DNA of 64,000 nucleotides. Source: Roseateles puraquae (GTDB lineage: Bacteria > Pseudomonadota > Gammaproteobacteria > Burkholderiales > Burkholderiaceae_C). Position numbers and translations under genes: made by a program. The notes beneath the pieces were generated by a model. The model did not search any database. It had not been told where the DNA came from and worked only from the letters and a program-made list of their open reading frames with translations. The stretch covers positions 930,001-994,000 of the forward strand of contig NZ_NISI01000001.1 in NCBI RefSeq assembly GCF_002205845.1, given 5' to 3'. The number at the start of each line of letters is the position of its first letter. The first letter of the stretch is position 1. Of the stretch, positions 24,111-32,692 are shown in pieces.

Positions 24111-25277
24111 ATGACCGACGCTGGCGCCCTGCCCCTGCCCTCGCCGCCCCTGACGGGCGACGCCCCGGCCGGCCCGGACGCGCCGCCCCGGCTGGAGGCT
24201 CTCGAGCCGCGCGCCTGGCGGGTGGCCGGCGACTGGACCGTGCTGGGCCTGCGTGGCCGGTATGACGAACTCCGCCAGCAGGTGGCCGCCATCCAGGCCG
24301 ACACGCCCGACGCCCTGTGGGACCTGCGCACCCTCGGCCGGCTCGACACCGCCGGCGCCCTGACGCTCTGGCAGGGCTGGGGCGGCAAGCCGCCGGGCCG
24401 GCTGCTGTGGCTGCCCGAGCAGGTGACGCTGTTCTCGCAGTTCATGCAGCCCACCGCGCTGCCCCGCGCGCGGCCGCAGCTCGGGCCGGGCCTGGCACTG
24501 GCGGCCCAGCGGCTGGTGGGCTTTGCGCGCCACGGCGTCGACCTCATCGCCCTGACCGGCCGGCTGCTGCTCGACGCCGTACAGATGGTGCGCCACCCGG
24601 CGCTGATCGGCTGGCGCGAGATCTCGGCCAATGTGTTCCGCACCGGCGCCCAGGCCTTGCCGATCACGGCCCTGGTGGGCTTTCTCGTCGGGCTGACGCT
24701 GTCCTACCTGATCTCCAAGCAGCTCAAGACCTACGGCGCCGACATCTTCGTCATCAACATCCTGGGCCTGGCGGTGCTGCGCGAGCTGGGCCCGCTGCTG
24801 GCGGCCATCATCGTGGCCGGGCGCTCGGGCTCGGCCATGACGGCCCAGATCGGCGTGATGCGGGTGACGCAGGAGCTGGATGCGCTGTCGGTCATGGGCA
24901 TCTCGCACACCGTGCGGCTGGTGGCACCCAAGGTGCTGGCGCTGGCGATCTCGCTGCCGCTGGTGGCACTCTGGACGAGCGCGCTGATGCTGCTGGGCGG
25001 CATGACCGCGGCCCGCGCCCAGCTCGGCCTGGACCCGGCCCAGTTCCTGCACACCCTGCCCACCGTGGTAGAGCCGGCCAACCTGTGGCTGGGCTGGAGC
25101 AAGTCCATGATCTTCGGCGGGCTGATTGCCCTGCTGGCCTCGCACTTCGGCCTGCGGGTCAAGCCCAACACCGAAAGCCTGGGGCAGAGCGTGACGCAAT
25201 CCGTGGTGACGGCGATCACGCTGGTCATCGTGGTGGATGCGATCTTCGCGGTGCTGTTCTCCAACGTGGGGCTTTGA
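24111..25277 (+). CDS. MlaE family ABC transporter permease with N-terminal STAS-like region
   Basis: A 388-residue protein. The first 125 residues resemble a degenerate STAS domain (VAGDWTVLGLRGRYDELRQQ, RLDTAGALTLW), as in long MlaE homologues. The MlaE permease domain follows, with GWREISANVFRTGAQALPITALVGFLVGLTLSY, LGLAVLRELGPLLAAIIVAGRSGSAMTAQIGVMRVTQELDAL and five or so membrane segments. It forms the membrane part of a lipid transporter of the Mla/MCE type in the inner membrane, probably moving phospholipids or sterol/hopanoid-like lipids across the envelope. A 141-nt gap with a hairpin repeat separates it from its ATPase gene. Confidence 0.88.
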   Translation: MTDAGALPLPSPPLTGDAPAGPDAPPRLEALEPRAWRVAGDWTVLGLRGRYDELRQQVAAIQADTPDALWDLRTLGRLDTAGALTLWQGWGGKPPGRLLWLPEQVTLFSQFMQPTALPRARPQLGPGLALAAQRLVGFARHGVDLIALTGRLLLDAVQMVRHPALIGWREISANVFRTGAQALPITALVGFLVGLTLSYLISKQLKTYGADIFVINILGLAVLRELGPLLAAIIVAGRSGSAMTAQIGVMRVTQELDALSVMGISHTVRLVAPKVLALAISLPLVALWTSALMLLGGMTAARAQLGLDPAQFLHTLPTVVEPANLWLGWSKSMIFGGLIALLASHFGLRVKPNTESLGQSVTQSVVTAITLVIVVDAIFAVLFSNVGL

Positions 25278-25322
25278 CATGCGGCTGGCTCATCCCGTCT
25301 CGACCGCTTGGCGACAACCGAA

Positions 25323-25387
25323 GGCCACAGAGACACAGAGGCACAGAGAGGCTGGATGTCTCTCTGTGCCTCTGTGTCTCTGTGGCC
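25323..25387. repeat. Perfect 28-bp inverted repeat of the CAGAGACACAGAGG type
   Basis: Arms at 25323-25350 and 25360-25387 are perfectly complementary over 28 bp with a 9-nt loop. The arms are built of short CACAGAG units, and translations of such repeats give the frequent spurious ATEAQRHRE string. A related, imperfect copy lies at 45928-45987. Both copies follow a transporter gene's stop directly, inside an operon, and both share a TTTGACATGCG flank upstream. It is probably a REP/BIME-like dispersed element. No T-run follows it, so it should not simply terminate transcription, but it may tune downstream expression. Confidence 0.9.
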
Positions 25388-25418
25388 ATGGGCGCCAGCA
25401 AGGCAGGAGACCGAAGCC

Positions 25419-26270
25419 ATGACCACGGCGGAAGTCGTCATCGAGGTCGACAACGTCACGACGGCCTATGCCGGGCACGTCATCCATCGCCACCTGAACC
25501 TCACCGTGCACCGCGGCGAGGTGATGGCGCTGATCGGCGGCTCCGGCTCGGGCAAGACCACGCTGCTGCGGCTGCTGCTCGGGCTGGAGGTGCCGCAGGC
25601 CGGCAGCGTGAAGATCTTCGGCCACCCGCTGGGCCGCTGCGCCGCGCGCGACCTGGAGCGGGTGCGCTACCGCTGGGGCGTGCTGTTCCAGAACGGCGCG
25701 CTGTTCTCGGCGCTCAGCGTGTTCGACAACATCGCGCTGCCGCTGCGCGAGCTCGGCAGCGTGCCCCCCGACCTCGTCAAGCCGCTGGTGCTGCTCAAGC
25801 TCGCCCAGGTGGGCCTCAGGCCGGAAGACGCGCTCAAGCGGCCGGCGGAGCTGTCGGGCGGCATGGTCAAGCGCGTGGCGCTGGCGCGCGCCCTCATCCT
25901 CGACCCCCAGCTGCTCTTCCTGGACGAACCCACCGCCGGACTGGACCCCGACAGCAGCAAGCAGTTCGTGAAGCTGCTGCGCCGCCTGCGCCAGGAGCTG
26001 GGGCTGACGGTGGTGATGGTCACGCACGACGTGGACACCCTCTTCGCGGTCGTCGACCGCGTGGCCGTGCTGGCCGACCAGCACATCATCGCCTGCGGGC
26101 CACTCGCCGAAGTGGCCCGCCTGCCCCACCCCTTCGTGCGCAACTTCTTTCTCGGCCACATCGAGCGCTGCGCGGAAGAAGACCTGCGGCGGTTCCGCCT
26201 CAGCCTGGACGACACCTCCGACGACGGCGGCGTGCCCGCCGTGCTGCGCGGCGAAGAAACCACCCACTGA
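25419..26270 (+). CDS. MlaF-like ABC transporter ATP-binding protein
   Basis: A 283-residue ATPase with Walker [10 protein letters not shown] (near residue 42), a Q-loop ([18 protein letters not shown]), the [15 protein letters not shown] signature, and Walker [13 protein letters not shown]. The [14 protein letters not shown] element is typical of MlaF/Ttg2A-type ATPases that power MCE lipid transporters. The start at 25419 follows AGGAGA; the frame extends further upstream into the inverted repeat, where a coding role is unlikely. It pairs with the MlaE-like permease and the MCE protein that follows 9 nt later. Confidence 0.9.
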   Translation: MTTAEVVIEVDNVTTAYAGHVIHRHLNLTVHRGEVMALIGGSGSGKTTLLRLLLGLEVPQAGSVKIFGHPLGRCAARDLERVRYRWGVLFQNGALFSALSVFDNIALPLRELGSVPPDLVKPLVLLKLAQVGLRPEDALKRPAELSGGMVKRVALARALILDPQLLFLDEPTAGLDPDSSKQFVKLLRRLRQELGLTVVMVTHDVDTLFAVVDRVAVLADQHIIACGPLAEVARLPHPFVRNFFLGHIERCAEEDLRRFRLSLDDTSDDGGVPAVLRGEETTH

Positions 26271-26279
26271 ATCCACACC

Positions 26280-27245
26280 ATGGAAAACAAAGCCCACGCC
26301 CTCGCTGCCGGATGCTTCCTGCTGCTGCTTGGCCTGGCCCTGGCCGCCTGCGTCGCCTGGTTCCAGGGCGACCGCACGGAGCGCGTGCACTACACCGTGG
26401 TCGCCCGCAGCGGCGTGCCCGGCCTCAACCTGAAGGCGCCGGTCAAGCTGCGCGGCGTGGAGGTCGGCTTCGTCGAGAGCATCGGCTTCGACCCGCAGGA
26501 CCCGCGGCAGATCCTCGTCGGCATCGCGGTGGATGCCAGCGCGCCGGTGTCGGCCGGCACCCACGCCCAGCTCGGACTGCAGGGCGTGACTGGCCTGTCC
26601 TTCGTCAGCCTGGAAGAAGCTGACGCCAGCGCACCGCTGCAGCGCGCCGCGCCCGGCGCCCGCATTGCTCTGCGCCCCACGCTGCTGGACCGCCTGGCCG
26701 AGAGCGGCCCGGGCCTGGTGGCCGGCTTTGCCGAGACCGCCACGCGGCTCAATGCGCTGCTGAACGACGCCAACCGCGCCCAGCTCACCCGCACCCTGGC
26801 CGAGCTGGAGCGGGCCGCCACCGACACCAGCCGCCTGATGGCCGCCCTGCAACCCGGCGCGCGGCAACTGCCCGGTCTGCTGCAAGACGCTGACCGCGCC
26901 ACCCAGCGCGCCGACGCCGCGCTGCAAAGGCTGGAGGCCCTGGCCGCCGACGGCCAGCAGCTCGCCCAGGACCTGCGGGCCCGCACCGCGGTGCTCGACC
27001 AGCTCGGCAGCGCCGCCGCCCAGGTGCAGGCCACCAGCCGCAACCTCGAACTCGCCCTCGTCGGCGACACCCCCGCCCGCACCCGCCCGCTGCTGGCCGA
27101 CATCGGCGCCGCCAGCCGCAGCGTGGAGCGCGCCGCCACCGAGCTGGGTGAACAGCCGCAGAGCCTGCTATTCGGCCGCAGTGGCCGGCCCCCCGGCCCG
27201 GGCGAGCCCGGCTTCGCGGCACGCTTGCCGGGAGGCGCACGATGA
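26280..27245 (+). CDS. MlaD/MCE domain lipid-transport protein
   Basis: A 321-residue protein with one N-terminal transmembrane anchor (AAGCFLLLLGLALAACVAWF) and an MCE domain (about 35-115: YTVVARSGVPGLNLKAPVKLRGVEVGFVESIGFDP...ILVGIAVD... THAQLGLQGVTGLSFVSLEE). A long helical, Ala/Leu-rich region with LQPGARQLPGLLQDADRATQRADAALQRLEAL follows and may form a coiled-coil needle-like stalk as in PqiB/YebT proteins. It binds lipid in the periplasm for the MlaEF transporter. It overlaps the lipoprotein gene by ATGA. Confidence 0.9.
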   Translation: MENKAHALAAGCFLLLLGLALAACVAWFQGDRTERVHYTVVARSGVPGLNLKAPVKLRGVEVGFVESIGFDPQDPRQILVGIAVDASAPVSAGTHAQLGLQGVTGLSFVSLEEADASAPLQRAAPGARIALRPTLLDRLAESGPGLVAGFAETATRLNALLNDANRAQLTRTLAELERAATDTSRLMAALQPGARQLPGLLQDADRATQRADAALQRLEALAADGQQLAQDLRARTAVLDQLGSAAAQVQATSRNLELALVGDTPARTRPLLADIGAASRSVERAATELGEQPQSLLFGRSGRPPGPGEPGFAARLPGGAR

Positions 27246-27835
27246 AGCGCCTGCCTCCGTTCACCGCCCTGCTCGCGACTGCCATGCTGCTTGCCGGCTG
27301 TGCCTTGACCCCCAGCGTGCCGCCACGCGCGGTGTATGACCTCGGCCCGCCACCCGCGCCGCCTGCGGCGTCAACCGCCGCCGGCCCCATCGCCTGGCGC
27401 CTGGCCGACGTGACCGCCGCACCCGCCATCGCCGGTGAAGGCATCGCCTACCGCCTGGCCTTCCAGCAGGCCCAGCGCCTGGAGGTCTACCGAGACAGCA
27501 CCTGGGCCGCCCCACCCGCTGCCCTCCTCACCCAGCGCCTGCGCGAACAGGCGGCCGCTGCGGCGCCCTGCACGCCACGCGCCCCGGGCCTGATCACCGT
27601 GCACCTGGACGCCTTCGAGCAGGTCTTCAGCAGCCCCGCGCAGAGCGAGGTGGTGCTGCGCGTGCAGGCCACCCACTGGCCTGCGGACGGCAGCGCAGCC
27701 ACGCAACAGTCCTGGCGCCTCACGCGCCCTGCCCCCTCCCCTGATGCGACAGGCGCCGTGCGCGGGCTGGCCGAGGCGGTGGACGCCTGGGTGCCGCAGT
27801 GGGTGGTGTGGGCGAAGGGTGTGGGGTGTCGGTGA
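27242..27835 (+). CDS. ABC-type transport auxiliary lipoprotein (PqiC/LptE-like)
   Basis: A 197-residue lipoprotein with lipobox LLAGC at residues 16-20 and the family's YDLGPP-type start, then IAWRLADVTAAPAIAGEGIAYRL and LEVYRDSTWAAPPAALLTQRLREQ. This is the auxiliary lipoprotein family (DUF330/PqiC) that accompanies MCE transporters and probably anchors the complex at the outer membrane. It is the fourth gene of the mla-like operon, overlapping the MCE gene by 4 nt. Confidence 0.85.
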   Translation: MKRLPPFTALLATAMLLAGCALTPSVPPRAVYDLGPPPAPPAASTAAGPIAWRLADVTAAPAIAGEGIAYRLAFQQAQRLEVYRDSTWAAPPAALLTQRLREQAAAAAPCTPRAPGLITVHLDAFEQVFSSPAQSEVVLRVQATHWPADGSAATQQSWRLTRPAPSPDATGAVRGLAEAVDAWVPQWVVWAKGVGCR

Positions 27836-27881
27836 GGCGGACTGACCAGGTGACTCGGCACCGCCGCGCCAGCAGGTGCCC

Positions 27882-28271
27882 TCACCCCACCGCCGCCATG
27901 CACTCGATCTCCACCCGTGCGCCCAGCGCCAGGCCGTTGCAGCCCAGGGCGCTGCGGGCCGGCAGGGGTGTGTTGCCGAAGAACTCGCGGTAGACCTCGT
28001 TGAAGGCGGGCCAGTCGGCCATGTCGGCGAGCATGACGGTGCAGCGCACCAGGTGCTGCAGGTCCAGGCCCTGACCGCGCAGGATGGTGCGGATGTTCTC
28101 CAGCGTCTGCCGGGCCTCGGCGCGCAGGCCGCCTTCCACCAGGCGCAGCTCGCCGGGCACGTTGCCGAGCTGGCCCGACAGGTAGAGCATGCCACCCACG
28201 CGCACGCCCTCGGGGAAGGGCACGCTGGTGGGCACGACGCGGCCGCTGTTGAAGCGTTGAAGGCTGGTCAT
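27882..28271 (-). CDS. RidA family protein (enamine/imine deaminase-like)
   Basis: A 129-residue protein with the RidA/YjgF fold. GGMLYLSGQLG, EARQTLENIRTIL, CTVMLADMADWPAFNEVYREFF and PARSALGCNGLALGARVEIECMA are the conserved stretches. The Arg of PARSA, which holds the carboxylate in deaminating members, is present. RidA removes reactive enamines/imines left by PLP enzymes or by hydrolysis of N-containing compounds. It is the last gene of the MFS-dipeptidase-amidohydrolase operon, with a 4-nt ATGA overlap. Confidence 0.9.
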   Translation of the reverse strand: MTSLQRFNSGRVVPTSVPFPEGVRVGGMLYLSGQLGNVPGELRLVEGGLRAEARQTLENIRTILRGQGLDLQHLVRCTVMLADMADWPAFNEVYREFFGNTPLPARSALGCNGLALGARVEIECMAAVG

Positions 28272-30271
28272 GGTGAGCTGAGTCCCAAGGCTTGTTCAAG
28301 GGCGGCCGGGTCGTAGACACGGCCGCCCTTCACGGTGCGCCATACACGGCGGATGTCGCTCATCGAGGCGAGCGGGTCGCCATCGATGAGCACGAGGTCG
28401 GCGAGCTTGCCGGCGGTGATGCTGCCGCGGTCTTTCTCGACACCGAGCACGCGTGCCGGCGTGAGCGTGGCCAGGCGCAGCACCTCGGCGTTGGCGATGC
28501 CGGCCTGGGCGTAGAGCTCCAGCTCGCGGTGCAGGCTGTAGCCGGCGAAGCCATCGCTGCCGGGCATGATCGTCACGCCGCCGTCGTGCAGCGCCTTGAG
28601 CATGCGCAGCAGGCCGGGCAGCGCCTGCGCATACGCGGCCTCCTGGCCCGGCGGCACGGCCACGGCGCCGGACAGCAGCCGGCGCCGCACCACGGCCGGA
28701 AAACGCTGCACCACTGGCCGCAGGGCCGGCGCTGCGCGCGCCGGCTCGCCGGAGAACAGGCCCTCCAGCACCACCATCGTGGGGTCGAGCACGGTATGGC
28801 GCTCGCGCAGAAAGGCCACGAACTCGGCAAACCGCGGCTCACGCAGGTCGAAGCGCGACAGCCGGTCGGCCAGCACGGTGTAGCGGTCGCGGGTGCGGGT
28901 GTCCTGCACCTCGGGGAAGAAGTTCAGCAGGATGAAGTTCAGGTGCTGGATTTCGTCCGCACCGGCTTCGATGAAGGCACGCGCATAGGTGAAGGCGGGC
29001 ACATGGCCGCTGACCCGCAGGCCGCGCTCGTGCGCGCGGTCGGCCACCGCTTCGACGAGTGCGGGGCTGAAGGACGAGTAGATCTTGACCTGCGCGTAGC
29101 CGCGGTCGGCGTACCAGTCCACCGCGGCGCGGGCTTGCTCGGCGGTGCTGACCTTGACGTCGGTCGGGCCGGCCAGCGGGCCCACGCCTTCGATGATGCC
29201 GGCCAGCGTGACCCGCGGCCCGAGTTCGGTGCCAGCGTCGAAGCGTTTCACACGGGCCAGCAGAGGCTCGTTGTCGTTGGCCATGTCGCGGGCGCTGGTG
29301 ACGCCGGCGATGAGGTCGAACACACCGTCCACGTTGCTGAAGTGCTGATGCACATCCCACAGCCCCGGCATCAGGAAGCGGCCCGCCGCCGCGATGACCT
29401 CGGCCCCGGGTGGTGCCGTCACGTCGGCGTCGGCGCCGACGCGCACGATGCGCTCGCCGCGGATGAGCACGCTGCGACCGGCCTGCACCGTGAGGCTGAC
29501 GGGGTCGAACAGCCGTGCGCCCCGGATCAGCAGCGCGCCGGCTGGCTGGCGGGTGTGGCGCCGGGCGAGCTCGGCATGCCAGGCCTGGGCGGCGGCCTGC
29601 TGCGCGGCCTGCAGCCGGGGCAGTTGCGGCGCCGCGGCGTCATCGAGCACCTCGAACCAGTCGTCCACGACCGCGGCCGTGTCGCCGTTGTCGTGCAGCC
29701 AGACGGGGACCGGCGTGAACTCGATGCCGCGCAGGCTGACCCGGCGCAGCGTGCCGAGCCGCTCATCGCCCTCGATCCAGGCCGCGCCGCTGGGCAGCAG
29801 CGGCAGCCGCCGGCCCGGGGCTTTCAGCAGCGCGCGCGCCAGTACGCCCATGAACTCGGGCGGCGGGTTCGCCGGCAGGTAGAAGCCGGCGGCGCGCGTC
29901 TCGCCGGTCTCGATGCGGTTGGCCCAACGGGCGAGGCCACCGGGGTCGGCAGGCACCCGCTCGAAGCGCTCGCGGAACGCGACCTTCCAGTAGTCGTTGC
30001 CCTCGGCCTCGTACCAGACCGGCAGGCCCTGCGCATCCAGCCGCCAGCGCGCCTGGACGACGTCACCGCGACCGCGGTCGTTGTAGCGGTAGTCCACCAC
30101 CGTGAGGCCGGGCTCGGGCTGGGTCAGGGTCTGCGTGCCGGCGGGGTTGCCGTGGATCTGGACGCGGTCTTCGCGCGCACTGGCGCCGGTGGCCAGCACC
30201 AGCAGGCCGGCGCTGAGCCAGGCGCCGAGCCACACGGTCAGCCAGGACGCCCGCCGCTGTCGGCCGCTCAC
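28268..30271 (-). CDS. Secreted amidohydrolase family protein
   Basis: A 667-residue protein with a predicted signal segment (WLTVWLGAWLSAGLLVLATGASAREDR). An N-terminal domain of about 240 residues, not recognised, precedes an amidohydrolase domain of the prolidase/imidazolonepropionase type: LMPGLWDVHQHFSNVDG (HxH), GVTSARDMAND, YAQVKIYSSFSPALVEAV (Lys that may be carboxylated), VSGHVPAFTYARAFIEAGADEIQHLN (His ligands) and TIMPGSDGFAGYSLH (Asp). It is coupled by overlaps to an M19 dipeptidase and RidA, suggesting a role in breaking down amide- or peptide-like substrates in the periplasm. Confidence 0.85.
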   Translation of the reverse strand: MSGRQRRASWLTVWLGAWLSAGLLVLATGASAREDRVQIHGNPAGTQTLTQPEPGLTVVDYRYNDRGRGDVVQARWRLDAQGLPVWYEAEGNDYWKVAFRERFERVPADPGGLARWANRIETGETRAAGFYLPANPPPEFMGVLARALLKAPGRRLPLLPSGAAWIEGDERLGTLRRVSLRGIEFTPVPVWLHDNGDTAAVVDDWFEVLDDAAAPQLPRLQAAQQAAAQAWHAELARRHTRQPAGALLIRGARLFDPVSLTVQAGRSVLIRGERIVRVGADADVTAPPGAEVIAAAGRFLMPGLWDVHQHFSNVDGVFDLIAGVTSARDMANDNEPLLARVKRFDAGTELGPRVTLAGIIEGVGPLAGPTDVKVSTAEQARAAVDWYADRGYAQVKIYSSFSPALVEAVADRAHERGLRVSGHVPAFTYARAFIEAGADEIQHLNFILLNFFPEVQDTRTRDRYTVLADRLSRFDLREPRFAEFVAFLRERHTVLDPTMVVLEGLFSGEPARAAPALRPVVQRFPAVVRRRLLSGAVAVPPGQEAAYAQALPGLLRMLKALHDGGVTIMPGSDGFAGYSLHRELELYAQAGIANAEVLRLATLTPARVLGVEKDRGSITAGKLADLVLIDGDPLASMSDIRRVWRTVKGGRVYDPAALEQALGLSSP

Positions 30272-31329
30272 GCCCAGGCCTCCTGCATCAGCCGGCGGAA
30301 GTTGCCGCCCAGGATCTTGTCGATGCGCGACCCCGGGTGGCCGCGTGCGGCGAGCAGCTCGGCCAGGCGGGTGAACTGCGTCGGGCCGCAGAGGTCGGGC
30401 AGGAAGAGGCTGACATCCGGCGTCTCGCCCGGCGCGCCGATGCCCAGGCTGCGCCGCAGCTCGGTCTCGGCGGCCAGCATGCGGCGGTAGGCGGCCATGT
30501 CGTCGATGGCGGTGGTGCCGCCGTCGGTGCCCAGGCCGACGTGGTCTTCGCCGCAGACCTGCAGCGCATGTTCCAGATGGGCGATGAGGTCGGCGGCCAT
30601 GGGCTGGCCCGCCAGGCGCAGGTAGGGCATGAAGTACAGGCCCACCACGCCGCCGCGCTCGGCCAGCAGGCGCAGTTCGGCGTCGCTCTTGTTGCGCGGG
30701 TGGTCGGCCACCGCACGGCAGCCGGTGTGGGTGATGGCCAGCGGCCGGCGGGCTTCGCGCAGGGCGTCGAGGCAGGTGCGCTCGCTGCTGTGGCTCAGGT
30801 CGAGCAGCACGCCTTCGGCCTGGATGCGCGCCACCACCTCGGCGCCGAAGGCGGTCAGGCCGGTGTCGTCGGGCACGGTGGCGCCGCAGCCGACGGTATT
30901 GCGGCCGTTGTAGGTCAGCTGCATGACCCGCACGCCCAGGCCGGCAAAGAGCGCCACGCGGTCCGCCGTTGCGCCCAGCATCTCGGTGTTCTGGAAGCCG
31001 TAGATCACGCCGACCTGGCCGCCCGCCGCCGCGGCATCGAGGTCGGCCACGTCATGCACCTTGCGCAGTGCCGGGGGCTGCGTGCGGATGAAACGGTCCC
31101 AACTGGCGATGTCGGCCACGGTGGCCTCGAAGGGCTCGGCGCTGCCGGCCACATGGCCCAGCGTGATGTTGACCGCGGTCAGCCCGGCGGCACGGGCGTC
31201 GGCGAGGGCCCGGGCATCCACGCCCTGGCCGGTGCTGGTGTAGGCCATGGCCGCCCGGTCACCGGGGTTGGAGCTCAGGCTGAGGTTGGGGTTGTCAAGC
31301 ACGCCCAGGGCGTTGATCACAGGCTTCAT
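30268..31329 (-). CDS. Membrane dipeptidase-like peptidase (M19)
   Basis: A 353-residue zinc dipeptidase of the renal-dipeptidase family. Signature pieces include INITLG at the front, IYGFQNTEMLG, VRVMQLTYNGRNTVGCG, LLDLSHSSERTCLDALREARRPLAITHTGCRAV and VGLGTDGGTTAIDD. M19 enzymes cleave dipeptides, including D-amino-acid ones, and some act on related amide substrates. No signal peptide is seen, so it may be cytoplasmic. The start at 31329 overlaps the MFS gene stop by ATGA; an earlier in-frame ATG at 31437 lies inside that gene. Confidence 0.88.
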   Translation of the reverse strand: MKPVINALGVLDNPNLSLSSNPGDRAAMAYTSTGQGVDARALADARAAGLTAVNITLGHVAGSAEPFEATVADIASWDRFIRTQPPALRKVHDVADLDAAAAGGQVGVIYGFQNTEMLGATADRVALFAGLGVRVMQLTYNGRNTVGCGATVPDDTGLTAFGAEVVARIQAEGVLLDLSHSSERTCLDALREARRPLAITHTGCRAVADHPRNKSDAELRLLAERGGVVGLYFMPYLRLAGQPMAADLIAHLEHALQVCGEDHVGLGTDGGTTAIDDMAAYRRMLAAETELRRSLGIGAPGETPDVSLFLPDLCGPTQFTRLAELLAARGHPGSRIDKILGGNFRRLMQEAWA

Positions 31330-32597
31330 CGTCGAGCTTTCAGGAAGGGCAGCACCAGCAGGCCGGCCAGACCCACCAGGGCGTCCCAGCCAAGGGTGGC
31401 GGCATAGCCGAACTGCTGCACGGCATGGCCCTGCCACAGCAGGCTGTACGTGATGGAGAGGTTGGTGAAGGCCATGTAGGCCGCAAACTGCGTGGCCGCG
31501 ACCTCAGGCCGGGTGATGCCGATGAACACCGCGACCCGCGCACCGTAGATGAAGCCGAACAGCGCGTTGTAGGCCAGCACGGCTGCCATGAAGGCCGTGA
31601 CCAGGTCCGGCGGGGCCACCTGCCCCGGGGCCCAGCCCTGCCGCTGCAGCGCCAGCATCAGTGCCAGCCCCGGCAGGCTCAGCAGCACCATGTAGGTGGC
31701 CAGGGCCCGCCGCAGCGGCAGACGGTCAGACAGCCAGCCACCCAGGATGCAGGTGATGGCCGTGGCGGCCTGCGAGGCCGAGGCAAGCCCGCCGATCTGC
31801 TCATTGCTCAGGCCCAGGTCCACCGCCAGGTTGGACTGCAGGCCGCGTGCCAACGCCATGGCCGAGATGGGCAGCACCGCGAACAGCAGGCCGGCCCAGG
31901 CGAGCCGGCTGCCGAACAGCGCCTGCAGGGCCTGGCGCAGAAAGCCCGCCACCTCGCCTGCCACCGCGCGCCAACCCCGGACCACCGCTGTCGCCTCAGG
32001 CACGAGTTCCCGCATGGGCAGCACCACGCCGGTCATGACCGCCAGGATGACCAGCGCCATGATGCCGACCGCACCAGCCAGACCGATCTGCCCGACCAGC
32101 AGCAGCGTGCCCCCGCCACCGAGCAGCACGCCGAGCGACTGGCCGCCGAACATCATGCCGCTGGCAAAGGCACGCTCGTCTTCATGCAGGGTGGTGACCG
32201 CGAGCGCATCCACCGCGACGTCCTGCACCGCACCGCTCAGGTTGTGCAGGAACAGCAGCACCAGGAACGGCCCGAACTGGGCGCTGGGCGTCAGCACCGC
32301 CAGCGGCAGCAGGGTCAGCACCATCAGCGCTTGCGCGCCGAGAATCCACCCCCGCCGCGGCCCGAGGCGCGGTGACGCGATGAGGTCGACGAAGGGGCCG
32401 TACAGCCACTTGAAGGCCCAGGGCAGCAAGGCTAGCGCCAGAAAGCCGCCGATCTCGGCCGGGCCAGCCCCGGTGCGCCGCAGCTGCGTGGCCACCGCCG
32501 TCATCGCGAAGCCGACCGGCAGGCCTTCGGTGAGGTACATCAGGAAGAACGCCGCGATGCGCCCCTTGCGGGTGGCCAGCAGCTTGGGCAGAGGCAT
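31326..32597 (-). CDS. MFS transporter (AmpG-like)
   Basis: A 423-residue permease with about 12 transmembrane helices. It begins IAAFFLMYLTEGLPVGFAMTAVATQLRRTGAGPAEIGG and has FKWLYGPFVDLIASPRLGPRRGWIL and VQDVAVDALAV, which match the AmpG/PAT family that imports muropeptides. The partner genes (dipeptidase, amidohydrolase, RidA) fit uptake of a peptide or amide compound. As the first gene of the overlapping operon it may be the entry point of the pathway. The muropeptide substrate is inferred from family only. Confidence 0.85.
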   Translation of the reverse strand: MPLPKLLATRKGRIAAFFLMYLTEGLPVGFAMTAVATQLRRTGAGPAEIGGFLALALLPWAFKWLYGPFVDLIASPRLGPRRGWILGAQALMVLTLLPLAVLTPSAQFGPFLVLLFLHNLSGAVQDVAVDALAVTTLHEDERAFASGMMFGGQSLGVLLGGGGTLLLVGQIGLAGAVGIMALVILAVMTGVVLPMRELVPEATAVVRGWRAVAGEVAGFLRQALQALFGSRLAWAGLLFAVLPISAMALARGLQSNLAVDLGLSNEQIGGLASASQAATAITCILGGWLSDRLPLRRALATYMVLLSLPGLALMLALQRQGWAPGQVAPPDLVTAFMAAVLAYNALFGFIYGARVAVFIGITRPEVAATQFAAYMAFTNLSITYSLLWQGHAVQQFGYAATLGWDALVGLAGLLVLPFLKARR

Positions 32598-32650
32598 CGT
32601 CCCGGTTCCCTTCGCGTCGTTGCCGCTTCAGTGCCGGGCGATTCTGCAAG

Positions 32651-32673
32651 CGGGGCCGTGCGTGGCGGCCCCG
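32651..32673 (-). terminator. Hairpin after the aspartyl-protease gene
   Basis: An 8-bp perfect GC inverted repeat (cggggccg / cggccccg) with a 7-nt loop lies 20 nt after the stop of the aspartyl-protease gene and 54 nt before the MFS start. No T-run follows on the minus strand, so only a weak terminator call is possible. Confidence 0.4.
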
Positions 32674-32692
32674 GGCTTCCACCAGCCCGCGC

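Noticed and set aside
25323-25387. Short CACAGAG units as a CRISPR-like array
   Set aside because: There are no spacers; it is one inverted repeat of short tandem units.
25308-25418. N-terminal extension of the MlaF-like ATPase into the inverted repeat
   Set aside because: The extension translates the repeat (the spurious TEAQR-type string); the ATG at 25419 follows a good AGGAGA site and fits the family start.
24317-26623. A 768-codon plus-strand frame crossing the Mla-type permease and ATPase genes
   Set aside because: It is an out-of-frame shadow rich in Arg, Ala and Gly with no domain; the MlaE and MlaF frames it overlaps are unmistakable.
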